In this document: positions 22,951-33,518 of the stretch, in pieces
Position numbering within the stretch: the stretch's first letter is position 1
Layout of the letters: each line of letters begins with the position of its first letter
From: Agapanthus africanus
Taxonomy: Eukaryota > Streptophyta > Magnoliopsida > Asparagales > Amaryllidaceae
NCBI GenBank assembly: GCA_030015575.1
Contig: JASDDO010000028.1
Location: 21,245,154-21,309,153, forward strand
Reading direction: 5' to 3'
Length of the DNA: 64,000 bases
The notes under the pieces: generated by a model
The model's database searches: none
Told to the model about the DNA's origin: nothing
What the model saw: the letters and a program-made list of their open reading frames with translations, nothing else
Program-made: the position numbers and the translations under genes

Positions 22951-24655
22951 GCCTGTACTCATAACCCAATGAGCACATGTATACTGTCTTAGGTGAAAAA
23001 ACTAACACCAATAGCTTGTGAGACCTGGCCACCGCCCCTCGTCTGGTTCTTGATCAGTATACACTAGTCTACTCTGGAGTATCGATGCCCAATCTCGAAA
23101 CTCCCACGACTAGGGACCTTTAAGGATGTGCTTATAGACTACCCAGCTCCCATGTATATGATCGCCATCATACTGCTAGTAGTCAAGCAAGAATCCTATG
23201 AGCTCTATCAACATGTAATAGTGATTTGTAATGCCACCTAATGCTGTACATGATGATAAAGACAAACCAGATAGCACCCTATTATCTCGAGTAAGACTGC
23301 TCTACCGGTATAGGTCCTCTCTCAATCATCATAATCACGTACCTGTGATTACAATAATTGCCTTGAGGGCACTATAGCCAACAGACTATACGATGACGTA
23401 TCCAATAAATGTGGATCTTCGTAGTGATACAGAATGTTTCGAAGAAATGCAAAGGTGAATTAGGAATGGTGATGATATACGCTGTTTCGTCGTGAATGAT
23501 AGCAGTCGCATTTTACTTTGCCCTCTTTCTAATCCCTTTATTTGTCTTTACTTATTACCTTATGTACACCATACTTAGGCTAATTGGTTTTCTTCCTTCC
23601 CCATTCTTCGGCACCAGTCTAAGGTTTGGAAGAAGACTATCCATTAAGCGCAATAGGTGTACTCTCTCCTACTCCTAGGAGCCCTCACAATCTGAGAGAA
23701 GGTAAAAGGAAAAAACAACTGAATAGTCCTATTCAATTTCTTCAGAACCAGAAACCGTTCTCAAATCTGAAACAAGTTTCTTCGAGTTCGTATGTAATTA
23801 TACGATGGTCATATCCAATAAATGTGGATCTTCGTAGTGATACGGAATGTTCCGGAGAAAAGCAAAGGGTAAAAGTAGGAGTGGCAATGAAGTATGCAAC
23901 TCTGACAATCCAAAAGCCAGTTTGTTTAAGAAGATTAGGTTAACTTAGTTTATGAGTTCTAGTCTAGGGTCGGGCCATGGTCGCTTCCAGAGAAAGATAA
24001 AAGAAACACTCAGCGTGCACTCTAACCTAGATCAGAATGATTAATCAATTTATCTAATCAGAATGTCTCCCACTGTATCCTCAAATTCTCCTCCAAATCC
24101 AAAAAAAGAATTAGTCGGGATCATCTAAAATCACCCGAGTAGTAAACCAATTCATCAGTAGGAATCGGGATCCAACTATCATCGCATGATAACCTGATGG
24201 AATCCACTCAAGTTATCACACTCCAGAAGGTATGCGCATGCCCGGCAAGTTTCCTGTATGTTTGAAACTCCCGAAATGATTTTTATCCCATGCTCTTATG
24301 ACCTTGACTAAGGCCAATAAATCATAATTCATATGTCAAGTTCTACCCGTCATTGTCCAGGTTAATTTGAACCCACCAATACCCACCCTTGACTAAGGCC
24401 AACAAGGTTGTATGACTGTTCCAAACCAACACATCTATTTATGCAACAGAAAAGTAACAAATAGTTACCACACACTATACCTTTACGAAGGCCAACAAAT
24501 ATAGCATGAATACTAAGTGCTACCCGTTTGAAATGACGGAGGGCTACGAATGGTTTTTGGTGAAAAACATTTAACGTAATGAACTTGATATCGTTGAAGG
24601 AACCGAATAGATTTTTACAAATATATAGTGGAGAAAACCTTTGCTAAAGAGGTTA
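22951..24655. other. Non-coding repeat-like DNA, no gene recognised
   Basis: Only short chance frames. It contains a direct repeat of roughly 75-100 bp (about 23386-23480 and 23797-23895, core 'ccaataaatgtggatcttcg') and two 'ttgactaaggccaa' copies near 24303 and 24389. Probably remains of an old transposable element. Confidence 0.5.
23386..23895 (+). repeat. Direct repeat pair, about 75-100 bp each, 410 bp apart
   Basis: Both copies read TATACGATG...ATATCC/GTATCC-AATAAATGTGGATCTTCG-TAGTGATAC-GAATGTT and diverge to the right. Their origin is not recognised. Confidence 0.65.
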
Positions 24656-24928
24656 CTCCTTGTTTACCCCAATCAGAGCAAAGCTCTGTTCAAATTTCGA
24701 GGCGGGAGATGAAGCAACGCTTCATCTTCCCCCAATCAGAAACAAAGCTTTGCTTTGAAAATTTAAACTTTAATAAATGAAGCAACGCTTCGGATCCTTT
24801 GCACTGCGCGCAACGCGCCACGTGTCTGGCGCAGATGCATTAGCGCAGCGTCCAAGAAGGCGCGCCCAATTAGAGCAAACCTCTGTTAAAGGAAGCGCCG
24901 CGCCGCGCTCTGCGCTGTGCGACGCGTG

Positions 24929-26390
24929 TGATTGGTTCGAAAGAGTGTGTTTGTAGTTAACCGCAATCAATAACGGTGTCGCGTGTAGCTAGACCGAGAT
25001 GAGTACGGGTCGTCCTCAGGGAAACGTGGAACTTTTTTACTTTTACTTTAGATGTGTTGAAAAAGAGAGGAGGAATAAAGAGTTGTATGAAAAGTTTCTA
25101 GATCTACGTTTAAGCAAGAATGCAAAAATATAGATCTAGATTGTTTTAGAGATGTAGATAATATAATAAGAGGCCTTGTAGAGTTCGTTAGGATTTAGTA
25201 GTTATGGACGATTAATTAAAAGTTGCCCTTTTTATCCATTAATAGATTTAAAACTAGAACAACGGTGATGCGTGTAGATTAGGGTTTCTGGAGGGAAAAT
25301 GAATCCCACTCTTAACCCTTATCTCGACACGGAACTCCATTCATATCTAGCCTTTACCAAAATAATCATTAATCTAATCTCTAATCACGGTCGGAACTAG
25401 CAAAGAATTGCTAGCGCGCCCGATTAGGATGTTAATGATTCTTTTGGTAAAGTTCATAAACTTTATAGGACTTAAAAAGGGTTTAGGGATCTTTATCGTC
25501 CATTAGCCTACCCTAATCCTACGAACCCTAACAAGCGGAGAATTACTCGCGCATGTTGGGACAAGAAGATGAAAAGACAGAGAGGGAAAACATAATGTAA
25601 AATGCAAAAGAATTAAATAAAATAACTACCTTTATTAATCAAATTGAACAATCTACACTTTATTCCGTAGAAAATGATTACAAAACTAGTTGCTTCTCGA
25701 TCTTTCCTAAGGAGGTAGACGAACAGTTGATGATCAGCTTGGATGTGTGAGCGTCTGGGGCTTCATGATCGCGTCGGCTTGATACCTTTTCCAAGAGGCT
25801 CTCGGTGCCTTTTTATAATGCAAAGCCAGAATCATTTGCTTCAAAAGTTGGTAAAATATAGAAGAGATTCACCCCAAAAATCCTCAACCTCTATCTCCAA
25901 TATCCTGCCGTGGATCCGCGGCCCAAGGGGGGTATGGCCGTGGATCCGCGGCCGTTTAATCTCCACCTTTGATCAATCTTCAAGAGATGTCTCGTAGTGA
26001 CATTTGGCGATCCTTGGCACCTTTAGAATTTGGAAATCTTTTCTCGGTTGCTTCCAGACTTGGTCTCCAAGTTTTGCTTCTTAATTAGGCAAGTCTTCTT
26101 CAACAACTTGATTTGCATGATTCTAGTCTTTGAAAAATTCTGCACACTTGGAAATCTTTTGCACAACAACTCAAATAATATTTAGTAGACTTAGTTCTAC
26201 TAGAATTAGGTCAATGAATTTATTTGCATACATTTTTCTACCAAATACTAATTAAAATATATTAACACATGGAAAATAGTGTTTTTACACATAAACCCTC
26301 ATATGTATAATATATTATAATAAATTCCTTTTTTAATATGAAAATGGTAGGAAAAATGTAATACAAATGTGCAGTTTTATCAACTGAACA
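24929..26390. mobile_element. Solo-LTR-like insertion (1462 bp) in LTR C
   Basis: Starts TGATTGG, ends AACA, and is flanked by GCGTG on both sides (24924-24928 and 26391-26395), with LTR C sequence continuing across. No coding domain is seen. Internal features include two copies of CCGTGGATCCGCGGCC near 25910-25955 and an ACGGGTCGTCCTCAGG block near 25010. It could be a solo LTR or a small non-autonomous LTR element; the family is not recognised. Confidence 0.75.
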
Positions 26391-26662
26391 GCGTGTCAGC
26401 GTAGATGCGCCAGCCCAGTCGCGCTGCGCTGTGTGCGACACGTGTCAGCGCAGATGCGCTAACGCAGATGCACTGTTTCATAAAAAAGGGGCTAAGTGCC
26501 AAAGGCAATCTATCTTTGCAAAATTACATGCACTTAATAATAACAAATTAAAATCATACGATGCACAAGCACAACAGAGAACTAAAATAAAAGAACCCTT
26601 AACAGACAATGAAGTACTTGATTAAAAAGAAAAATACTTATTCATTATTATTGTTATTACAT

Positions 26663-27187
26663 TTAAAAAAGATCACCGAATACGGGATCAGAGAGACAAG
26701 GGTTCACAAAAAGAAAAAGAAGATTATTAAGCTCCCTGTCCGTCTTCTCCATCACGTCGAAGCGGCGATCCTCCCGAGGGGTAGCCATCCAACGGTCGAC
26801 GTCGCACTCCTGGGAAAAAGTGGCGATGACAACCCGACGAGCCCGTATCTGGCTCAGCAAGTGGAAGGAGAAGTCCCTCAGGGCTTTGGTGATCAAGTGC
26901 GCTTCGAGAAAGCACACAATCTTATCCTCGGCGGCATCCAGCATCGCCGAGGACATCTCTGCTGGAGGAGGGGGAATGTCGGAGAGCACCGAGGCAAGGA
27001 TCATCCGAAGCCAAATGGAATTCGGAGGGAGAGGAGACCCCACATGAGTCAAAAGCTCGTGCATCGCGGCATCGCATTGCTCGTCCGAGAGAGAAGGGTC
27101 CACCAGGCGCGCAGCAAAACGGGGAACGATGTCCCGAATTGGCACCTCCCATGGTTGTCGGCAGGCATGAGGGCGGTTGCAAGCCAT
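26663..27187 (-). CDS. Antisense U3 protein of element C (174 aa, unknown)
   Basis: An intact frame runs opposite to element C in its LTR. It starts MACNRPHACRQPW at 27187, about 49 bp below a TATA box at 27235-27244. It has the same length and same ends as 10487-11011. By eye about 20 residues differ, with conserved blocks such as EVPIRDIVPRFAARLVD, GSPLPPNSIWLRMILASVL, FLEAHLITKALRD and LLSQIRARRVVIAT. Nearly all changes in the first and last thirds are single-base. Because A and C are otherwise heavily decayed, survival of both frames is notable. The family is not recognised. An upstream in-frame extension to 27385 lies before the TATA box and is not used. Confidence 0.6.
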   Translation of the reverse strand: MACNRPHACRQPWEVPIRDIVPRFAARLVDPSLSDEQCDAAMHELLTHVGSPLPPNSIWLRMILASVLSDIPPPPAEMSSAMLDAAEDKIVCFLEAHLITKALRDFSFHLLSQIRARRVVIATFSQECDVDRWMATPREDRRFDVMEKTDRELNNLLFLFVNPCLSDPVFGDLF

Positions 27188-27234
27188 GATCGAAGTTCTC
27201 TGAAAATGAGAGAAGAAAAGGCTCAGCCTCGAGT

Positions 27235-27244
27235 TATATATATA
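27235..27244 (-). promoter_or_regulatory. TATA box of the antisense U3 gene (C)
   Basis: The minus strand reads TATATATAA just upstream of a CT-rich leader, as in LTR A. Confidence 0.55.
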
Positions 27245-27394
27245 GACCCAAGCACAGAAGATTCTGTGCACAATGAAATCATTTCCAAGGCCCGGGAAAT
27301 CAGAATTTTGGAAATACAAGTTTGACTTGAAAAAAAAGGAGATGAAAAGATATCTCAGGTGAAACGACGCTTCCGATTTGCCCAAAATCTAAGT

Positions 27395-27545
27395 TTTAAT
27401 AAATGAAGCGACGCTTCAAATCCCGTGCGCTGCGCGTAATGCGCCACGTGTCAAAAGCCGATACGGCAGCACAGCGCCCAAGGCAGCGCACCCAATCAGA
27501 GCAAAGCTCTTTAAAAATAAAAGTAAATGAAGCAACGTTTCAGTT
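27395..27545 (+). repeat. Second copy of U3-start sequence beside the antisense gene (C)
   Basis: It repeats the LTR start at 24775-24905 (GAAGC-AAC/GAC-GCTTC, GCGCCACGTGTC, CCAATCAGAGCAAA in the same order). The antisense gene lies between the two copies. LTR B has a single copy. Confidence 0.65.
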
Positions 27546-27936
27546 GCGCAAACGCTGCGCTGCGTGACACGTGTCTGCGCAGTTGCGCAAGCACAGCTGC
27601 GCAAGCGCTGCGCGACACGTGTCTGCGCAGTTGCGCAAGCACAACTACGCAAATACAGCTGCGCAAGCGATGCGCTGCGCGACACGTGTCTGCGCAGTTG
27701 CGCAAGCACAGTTGCGCTGCGCTGTGCGCTGCGCGCTGCGTGACACGTGTCACGCGCTGGGGCATCTGCGCCAAACAGAATTAAAATTCTAAAGAAATAT
27801 TTTCTGTTCTTGTTAAAAGAAGAAGATTTTCTTTTGTAAAGCAGAGGCCTTTGGATCAAAGATCCAACGGTGGGGAAAATTCCCCGAATCACTCAGAGGA
27901 AGATCTCTTTAACAAATTTAACTAATTTATGGGCAC

Positions 27937-27944
27937 TATAAAAA
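27937..27944 (+). promoter_or_regulatory. Sense TATA box of LTR C
   Basis: TATAAAAAGG in the context GGGCAC-TATAAAAA-GGACCC, shared with LTRs A and B. Confidence 0.6.
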
Positions 27945-29611
27945 GGACCCCAAGCCTCAATTCAAAGGAATCAACATCTTTCTAAAAAAAAGAGAGAAGA
28001 GAACTCTCGAGAACTCCTCAAGAACAACAGAAGGTAAAAACCTTTGAAAGAAGAGAAAATTCTCTTATGAACAGATCCGTGATCTGAGAGCAAGATCTAG
28101 GATCTTTAATGAAAAGAAAAGAAAAGAAAATAAATAATAAACAGTGCCTTGCACTTCTTTTTATGAACCATTGGTTCTGAATCTAAAAGATTTTCAAGAT
28201 AACAGTGCCTTACACCTTATATGAACCACTGGTTCTTTAGAAAACAAGAAAAAAACTTGTTTTCTCTGATCTGAAATTGATCCAAAAGAATAAGAACAGT
28301 GCCCAGCACTTGTCAAAACTGCGCTATTGCGCAAGCCGCCAGGGGGGCACCATGTGTCAGCAGCGCAAGCGCAGCTCAGCGCACTACGCTTGCATAACAC
28401 GTGTCGTCATCACAAGCGCTTGCGCTATCTGATTGGTACAAAACGCCTGATAAATGCAATGCATTTCCTAAAAGGGCCAAGCCCAATTAAAGAAAGACTA
28501 ACAGACCAAAATAAATTTCAAAGCAATAAAAAGGGCAGAGCCTAAATAAAATTGATGTTCTGCATCATTTATAAATGGCAGAGCCCAAAACAAATTGATG
28601 CTCTGCATCCTTTCTGGGCAAAGCCCAAATAAAAATAAAAAGAAATGCAATGCAAAAACAAATAAAATGTTGAACATTTTCAACCGGACTTAGCCCAATT
28701 TTGGCCGTAAGTCCTTAAATTAAATTGACTGAGCAAGATTGCTCTCTTAAATCAATTTATATCCGGTTCGAGGGTACATCTCCGAACCCCTCTGACGACT
28801 GTCGTTGTAATCCTTCAACGACGTCAGAGAGGTGACGGGTCCCAACGACCACACATCAATATAGACTGCGGGGTCCCTAAACTCGTGGACCGCAACGTCC
28901 TTAAACTAATATTGGACCGCAACGTCCTTAAACTAATGATGGACCACTACGTCCCTAAAACTGGAACAATAGAGCCTCCAAATGCTCTTTTGCCGGATCT
29001 AAACGATCCCGTTTAAGTTGATCTTAGCCCCAAACACGGCTAACGTATCCTTAAACATTCAAACGGACTATAAAACTCCAAATCAACCTTGGTTCAAGGG
29101 TACATCTCTGAACTCCTCTGACATCTGCCGTTGTAATCCTTCAACGACGTTAGAGAGGTAACGAGTCCCGATGGCCAGATATTAAATGGATTATCACGTT
29201 AAGTTGATCTTAGTCTCAAACAGGATTATCGTATCCTTAACGAACATTTAAGTTGATTTTATCCGCAACGCGACTAATGCATCCTTAAACTAAAAACACC
29301 AAACCCAAATCTAAGTAAATACGGATTTGGACTAATTCACGTCCTATGGGCGACGGCATTACTCAGTCTCCGTATACAATCCACGGGCAACCACAAACAA
29401 AACAAACACACACGACACAAAGTGAAATTCTGGAGAAGGAGAAAGTTGTTACCGCGATGCGCTGCAGGGGCTTGCGCCTGCAGAGAAGAGCGTCCCCACA
29501 ATCAAAAACCCCTCAAGCGAGGGGGAATTTGATGAAGTCTGCTACATCGGCCGTATCCATCTAAACCTTCGATACACCGTGTCATAAATCAACTTGGTAT
29601 CTTCGGAGAGG

Positions 29612-29616
29612 TGGAC
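29612..29616. repeat. Target-site duplication TGGAC, left copy
   Basis: TGGAC precedes the solo LTR at 29617 and recurs at 33283-33287, where LTR C continues with GGATA as in LTR B (GGTGGAC-GGATA). Confidence 0.9.
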
Positions 29617-32600
29617 TGTCACGCCCCGCTTCCCAAAATACGGAATACGAGGGATAGACAAGGCCAGCCATGCTCCTACGGTCAAGGAAAAGTCCTACCG
29701 TAGTCACACTTCGGCTTCTAGTTTTTTGTGGTAAACAGTAAATGATGCGCAGGTAATGAGAAATACAGTAACTGAAAGAAACAATGTAAAGACTGACCTG
29801 AAGTAGAACAAATGAATATAACTCGGAATGGTAAGTCAAGAAGTCTGCGTTGCACGTCTAGTTCTGGTCCAGGCTAAATCTTCTCCTTACACTGAGCATG
29901 TATACTCAGGTCGTCAGGGCGACACAATAGCAATAAAATATGTATAAAATCAAGTGGCAGTTCTAACAGTGATAATAGATATGTGAAGCAGTAAATCAAA
30001 GACATCATGAATATGAAGGTGCAGTAATCAATGCAGCGGAACAGTAAGGCAGTAGAACGATATGTCACGTATGTCAACACAGTATATAAGGAATATAAAT
30101 GCCAGTATCCCTATCAGTCTCTAAGTATCACTGTACAGGTCACTAAGCCTATCGTCAGTCCAAGTGTGAGAGTCAACCACTCGCGAGTGTCCTCCACCCA
30201 AGGGTAGAACCCAAGGGCAAGGGACCACAGGCCCAACATGTAACATGTATATCACGGTATATATCGCATACCCTGTAAATCTCCATATAACTCCCTAAAT
30301 ATATAAGCCGGCATGGGACTCCCGAGATTCTGTTGAATTCACACTTAAACTACCCCACACCCCGTGGCCTACATTAAACGCTAACCATAACCCTAAATAC
30401 TAATCGATTCGTGACAAGTCTGCGCGAGAACTGGAGACAGGACCTCCATCAAGCACATCCCGACTAGTATCTAAGATAAATGGCAGTGTCGGATGCCTTA
30501 TCTGTGACACCCGTGCAAGCGCTTCCATAAGTGTCCCATACCACTTATAGTCACACGTACATGCATCCCACAGACGTCGACAATGCAATAGAATAATAGG
30601 GTCACTGGTTTTGTGTACAAGTACGTATCACTTTCACTTAATCACGGATACACGAACACTGACGTACTTGCCACAATCATCACTAAAATCTAACACTGGA
30701 TAAATGCACGATATCACTAGGTTATCACTGCAACGATATGAGTATGATATGATACGTTACGTAAACAGTATATGAAGCACGATCAAGATGTCATAAAAAC
30801 AGTATTCTATCACTTGTACGATTTATCATGAAACGTACGTATATAATTTAGCGAAATGATAAACCGGTAATAATTAGTATGTTCAGTTATCCATCCATAG
30901 AATTTTGTTTCAAGCCAATCGGGTTTCAGGATCATTAATTATAACCATTTCATTTTAAGCGTTCACGGCTGGAAATCTGGTTTCAGAATCAGAAATTCGT
31001 TTCGTAACGCATTTTAATCCTAGTTGGGATCAGATTTTAGTGACGCCACAGTTGGATGAATTCTAAGGTTTTCAGTAAGGTTTTCAACGCAATAGATGGA
31101 TCATCAATCGCATCTTCACGTCAGGAGTTATACACTGTTTAACACTAATATGTCAGTTCTGATTCTGCTAGGACTGTTATGCGTCCCGATCTATTAAATT
31201 ACAGAATAAATAACAAATGTTAACAAAACAGAATAAAATCAATTGTGTTGTCTAGCTAACAGTTTCATCTATAATAACCAGTGGAGTTCCGCAATCTACG
31301 AGTTAAGGAGGTCTGGTGGTACTCAATACGGAACAGCAAGCAACGACTGGAGTCGCTCTGGACTGCAGTCCAGAGTCGCACTCCGATCCAATTATCATCA
31401 TAATTTAAGTACAGAAATGTCCGGAATCTAGTATAGGGTTAAATTTCGTCGAGTCAGCTTCGATTTGAGCCCTCGAACGCACCATTCTAGTGTGTATATG
31501 ATTTATGGTGAATTTAACGGTTTTCAGGTGCAAGAAAATTCCAGTTTTTCGATTAAACTTGGGGGTAGTCGTTTTAATCTTTAACAGTCGTATTTTCTAA
31601 TGAAATTTGCACACGTTAACCATCTATACAAGGGCCAATGTAATTTATCCCGTTCCATCAAATTTGATAAAGATTTCCTAAGAGAACAAGTATCGAACAG
31701 TTGTATCGAATAATTTAACGGAAAGGCAAAGCATAATTTATATATGATGTTAATTTGTAACATAGATAGAATAGCATGAAGCAAGTAGAGAACTTGCCTG
31801 AGAACGTCTTGGGGTTGTATGGCAGTAGCGGCAACGACCGAGGCAGCAGGGATCGATGACGTATGGAAAGTGCTCGATGAAATGCCAAAGCTCGAATGTT
31901 TTGCGGTGATCTTGACTCGGCTTGTGGGTTTGCGTCGCGGCCTAGCTGTCGATGTGTCAATGCTCGATTGTGCTGGGCTGTTTATGTGGAGAGGGAGTGA
32001 GAGAGAGAGAGCTTGAGTTTAGAGAGTGCAAGACAATTAGAGGGAAATAGAGAGAGAGAAAGAGAGAGAGTTGAAAGGGAGATTGAGTTTAGAGAGTGAG
32101 AGAGACAGAGGGGGTGAAGACTGAGAGTGAGAGAGAGAGTGAAGGAGATACAGAGGGTGAGGGACAGAGAGATAGAGGGTGAAAGAGAGGGAGAGAATGA
32201 GAACTGAGAGAGAGAGAGATGAGAGAGAGAAAAACAGAGGAAGGAGAGAGAGAGGGAAAGCACACACACAGAGAGAGAGAGAGCCAGAGCTAAAGAGTGA
32301 GAGGAAGAAACAGAGAGGTGACGTCGACGACGTCGACAATGATGACTATGCGGGGAGGTCGACGACGGGACGAGAAGATCACCGGCGTCGGGGCAGGGGA
32401 CTCGGTGTGCAGGCGAAGCGCTCGGGGGCAGCTCGAGGTGCGTGCAGGGGTCTCGTGGAGGATGAAGGAGGGAGTGGGGTGGAGGTGAGGGATTGTCGTC
32501 GTCGGGGCGACGAACGAGGTTGGGGAAAACAATGACGCTCGGTGAGTTTGGGTGAGTGGAGAGGAGGAAAGGAAGAGAGGGAGTTAGGGGAGACGAGGGT

Positions 32601-33282
32601 GCGTAAGTGGACCTAACGGCGCTCGAACGTGGCCGACACGAGCGCGGGGGTGGGCGGAGGAGGCGGCGGAGGAAAAGGAATCGCGCGCGGAGGTTACTGT
32701 TGGAGGAAAAATTAAAGGAGATGAACAGGGTAGCGGGTCGGGTCGAAACTGAGGCAGGCCGAATGGAGAACGGGCCGGGCTCGCAAGGAAAAGAAATTAA
32801 TTCCCCTTTAAAAACGAAGCGGCTGATAATGAAGTGGGCTGGGCCGGCAATAATAAAAGGATTTTAATAAATAGGCTGTTGGGCTCGGGAAAGAGTTGGG
32901 CCGCAGGAAAAATATAAAAAGAATTTAATTGGGTAAGAGAATAGAATGGGCCGGCTGAATATTTAAGGGATTTATAAAAAGTGTGGGCTTAGGGTTTAAA
33001 TAGGAAATTATTTGGGGAAAAATATAGAGAGCGGGGCGGGAGGAATATAAGAGAAATTTGGAAGGGAGAAGAGGGCCGGGCTTGGATTATTAAGAAAGGA
33101 AAAACTCAGTTAAGAGGAGATGTGCTGTGTTTTAAGGGAAAAGATTTTAGTTTAATAAAAGAATGGGTTTGGGATTTAGAAGAAATAACTAAAATAAATA
33201 AAATAAATAAATTATAAGTAAGAATAATTAGAATTCTAAGGTAACAAAATATAAATTATGGTATAAAAGGCTGGGTATTACA
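29617..33282 (+). mobile_element. Solo LTR, chromovirus (Tekay/Del)-like, 3666 bp, in LTR C
   Basis: Starts TGTCACGCCCCGCTTCCC and ends GGGTATTACA, between two TGGAC copies. No gag-pol remains, so unequal recombination between its two LTRs is the likely origin. The TGTCACGCCC start and the long LTR are typical of plant Tekay/Del-type Ty3/gypsy elements; this assignment is from general features only. It holds a long GA-rich tract (31985-32310), a GC-rich block (32320-32800) and a 20-bp perfect palindrome centred on GGACTGCAGTCC (31356-31375). Confidence 0.8.
31985..32310 (+). repeat. GA-rich purine tract
   Basis: Mostly GAGA and GAGAGAG repeats with few pyrimidines, inside the solo LTR. Open frames across it are low-complexity artefacts. 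Confidence 0.9.
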
Positions 33283-33372
33283 TGGACGGATAAGACCAAA
33301 TAGCATCTGTCCCGAATCCCAGCGTCAGGACTTCACAGTCCTGTGCGCCGTCCTTCGGAGGGGAACGGATTC

Positions 33373-33391
33373 TGGCACGCCCGGTGGGACC
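33373..33391 (+). other. Primer-binding-like site of element C
   Basis: TGGCACGCCCGGTGGGACC, five bases after the LTR end, identical to element B. Confidence 0.65.
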
Positions 33392-33518
33392 TCTTACTCT
33401 TTCCACTCCACACTTCGTGTGTCGTCTTCGCAAACCAATCGCGGTTTGTTGAATGGTTGCCTTCGGATTTCAAGTTACTAAGATTTGGTCTCTTTCCTGG
33501 CGCAGAACTCAAGATTCA

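Larger units (their letters stand above)
24661..33367 (+). mobile_element. 5' LTR of element C, interrupted by two insertions
   Basis: It starts TGTTTACCCC at 24661 (left flank CTCCT) and ends GGGGAACG at 33367, just before the primer-binding-like site. Removing the insertions at 24929-26390 and 29617-33282 leaves about 3.57 kb, close to LTR A (3754 bp) and with the same order: U3 start, antisense gene, duplicated U3 piece, sense TATA, hairpin-rich leader, GGAC module array. The terminal CA has decayed to CG. Confidence 0.85.

Noticed and set aside
31982-32535. Ser/Leu-rich and Arg/Glu-rich frames
   Set aside because: Low-complexity translation of the GA tract inside a solo LTR.
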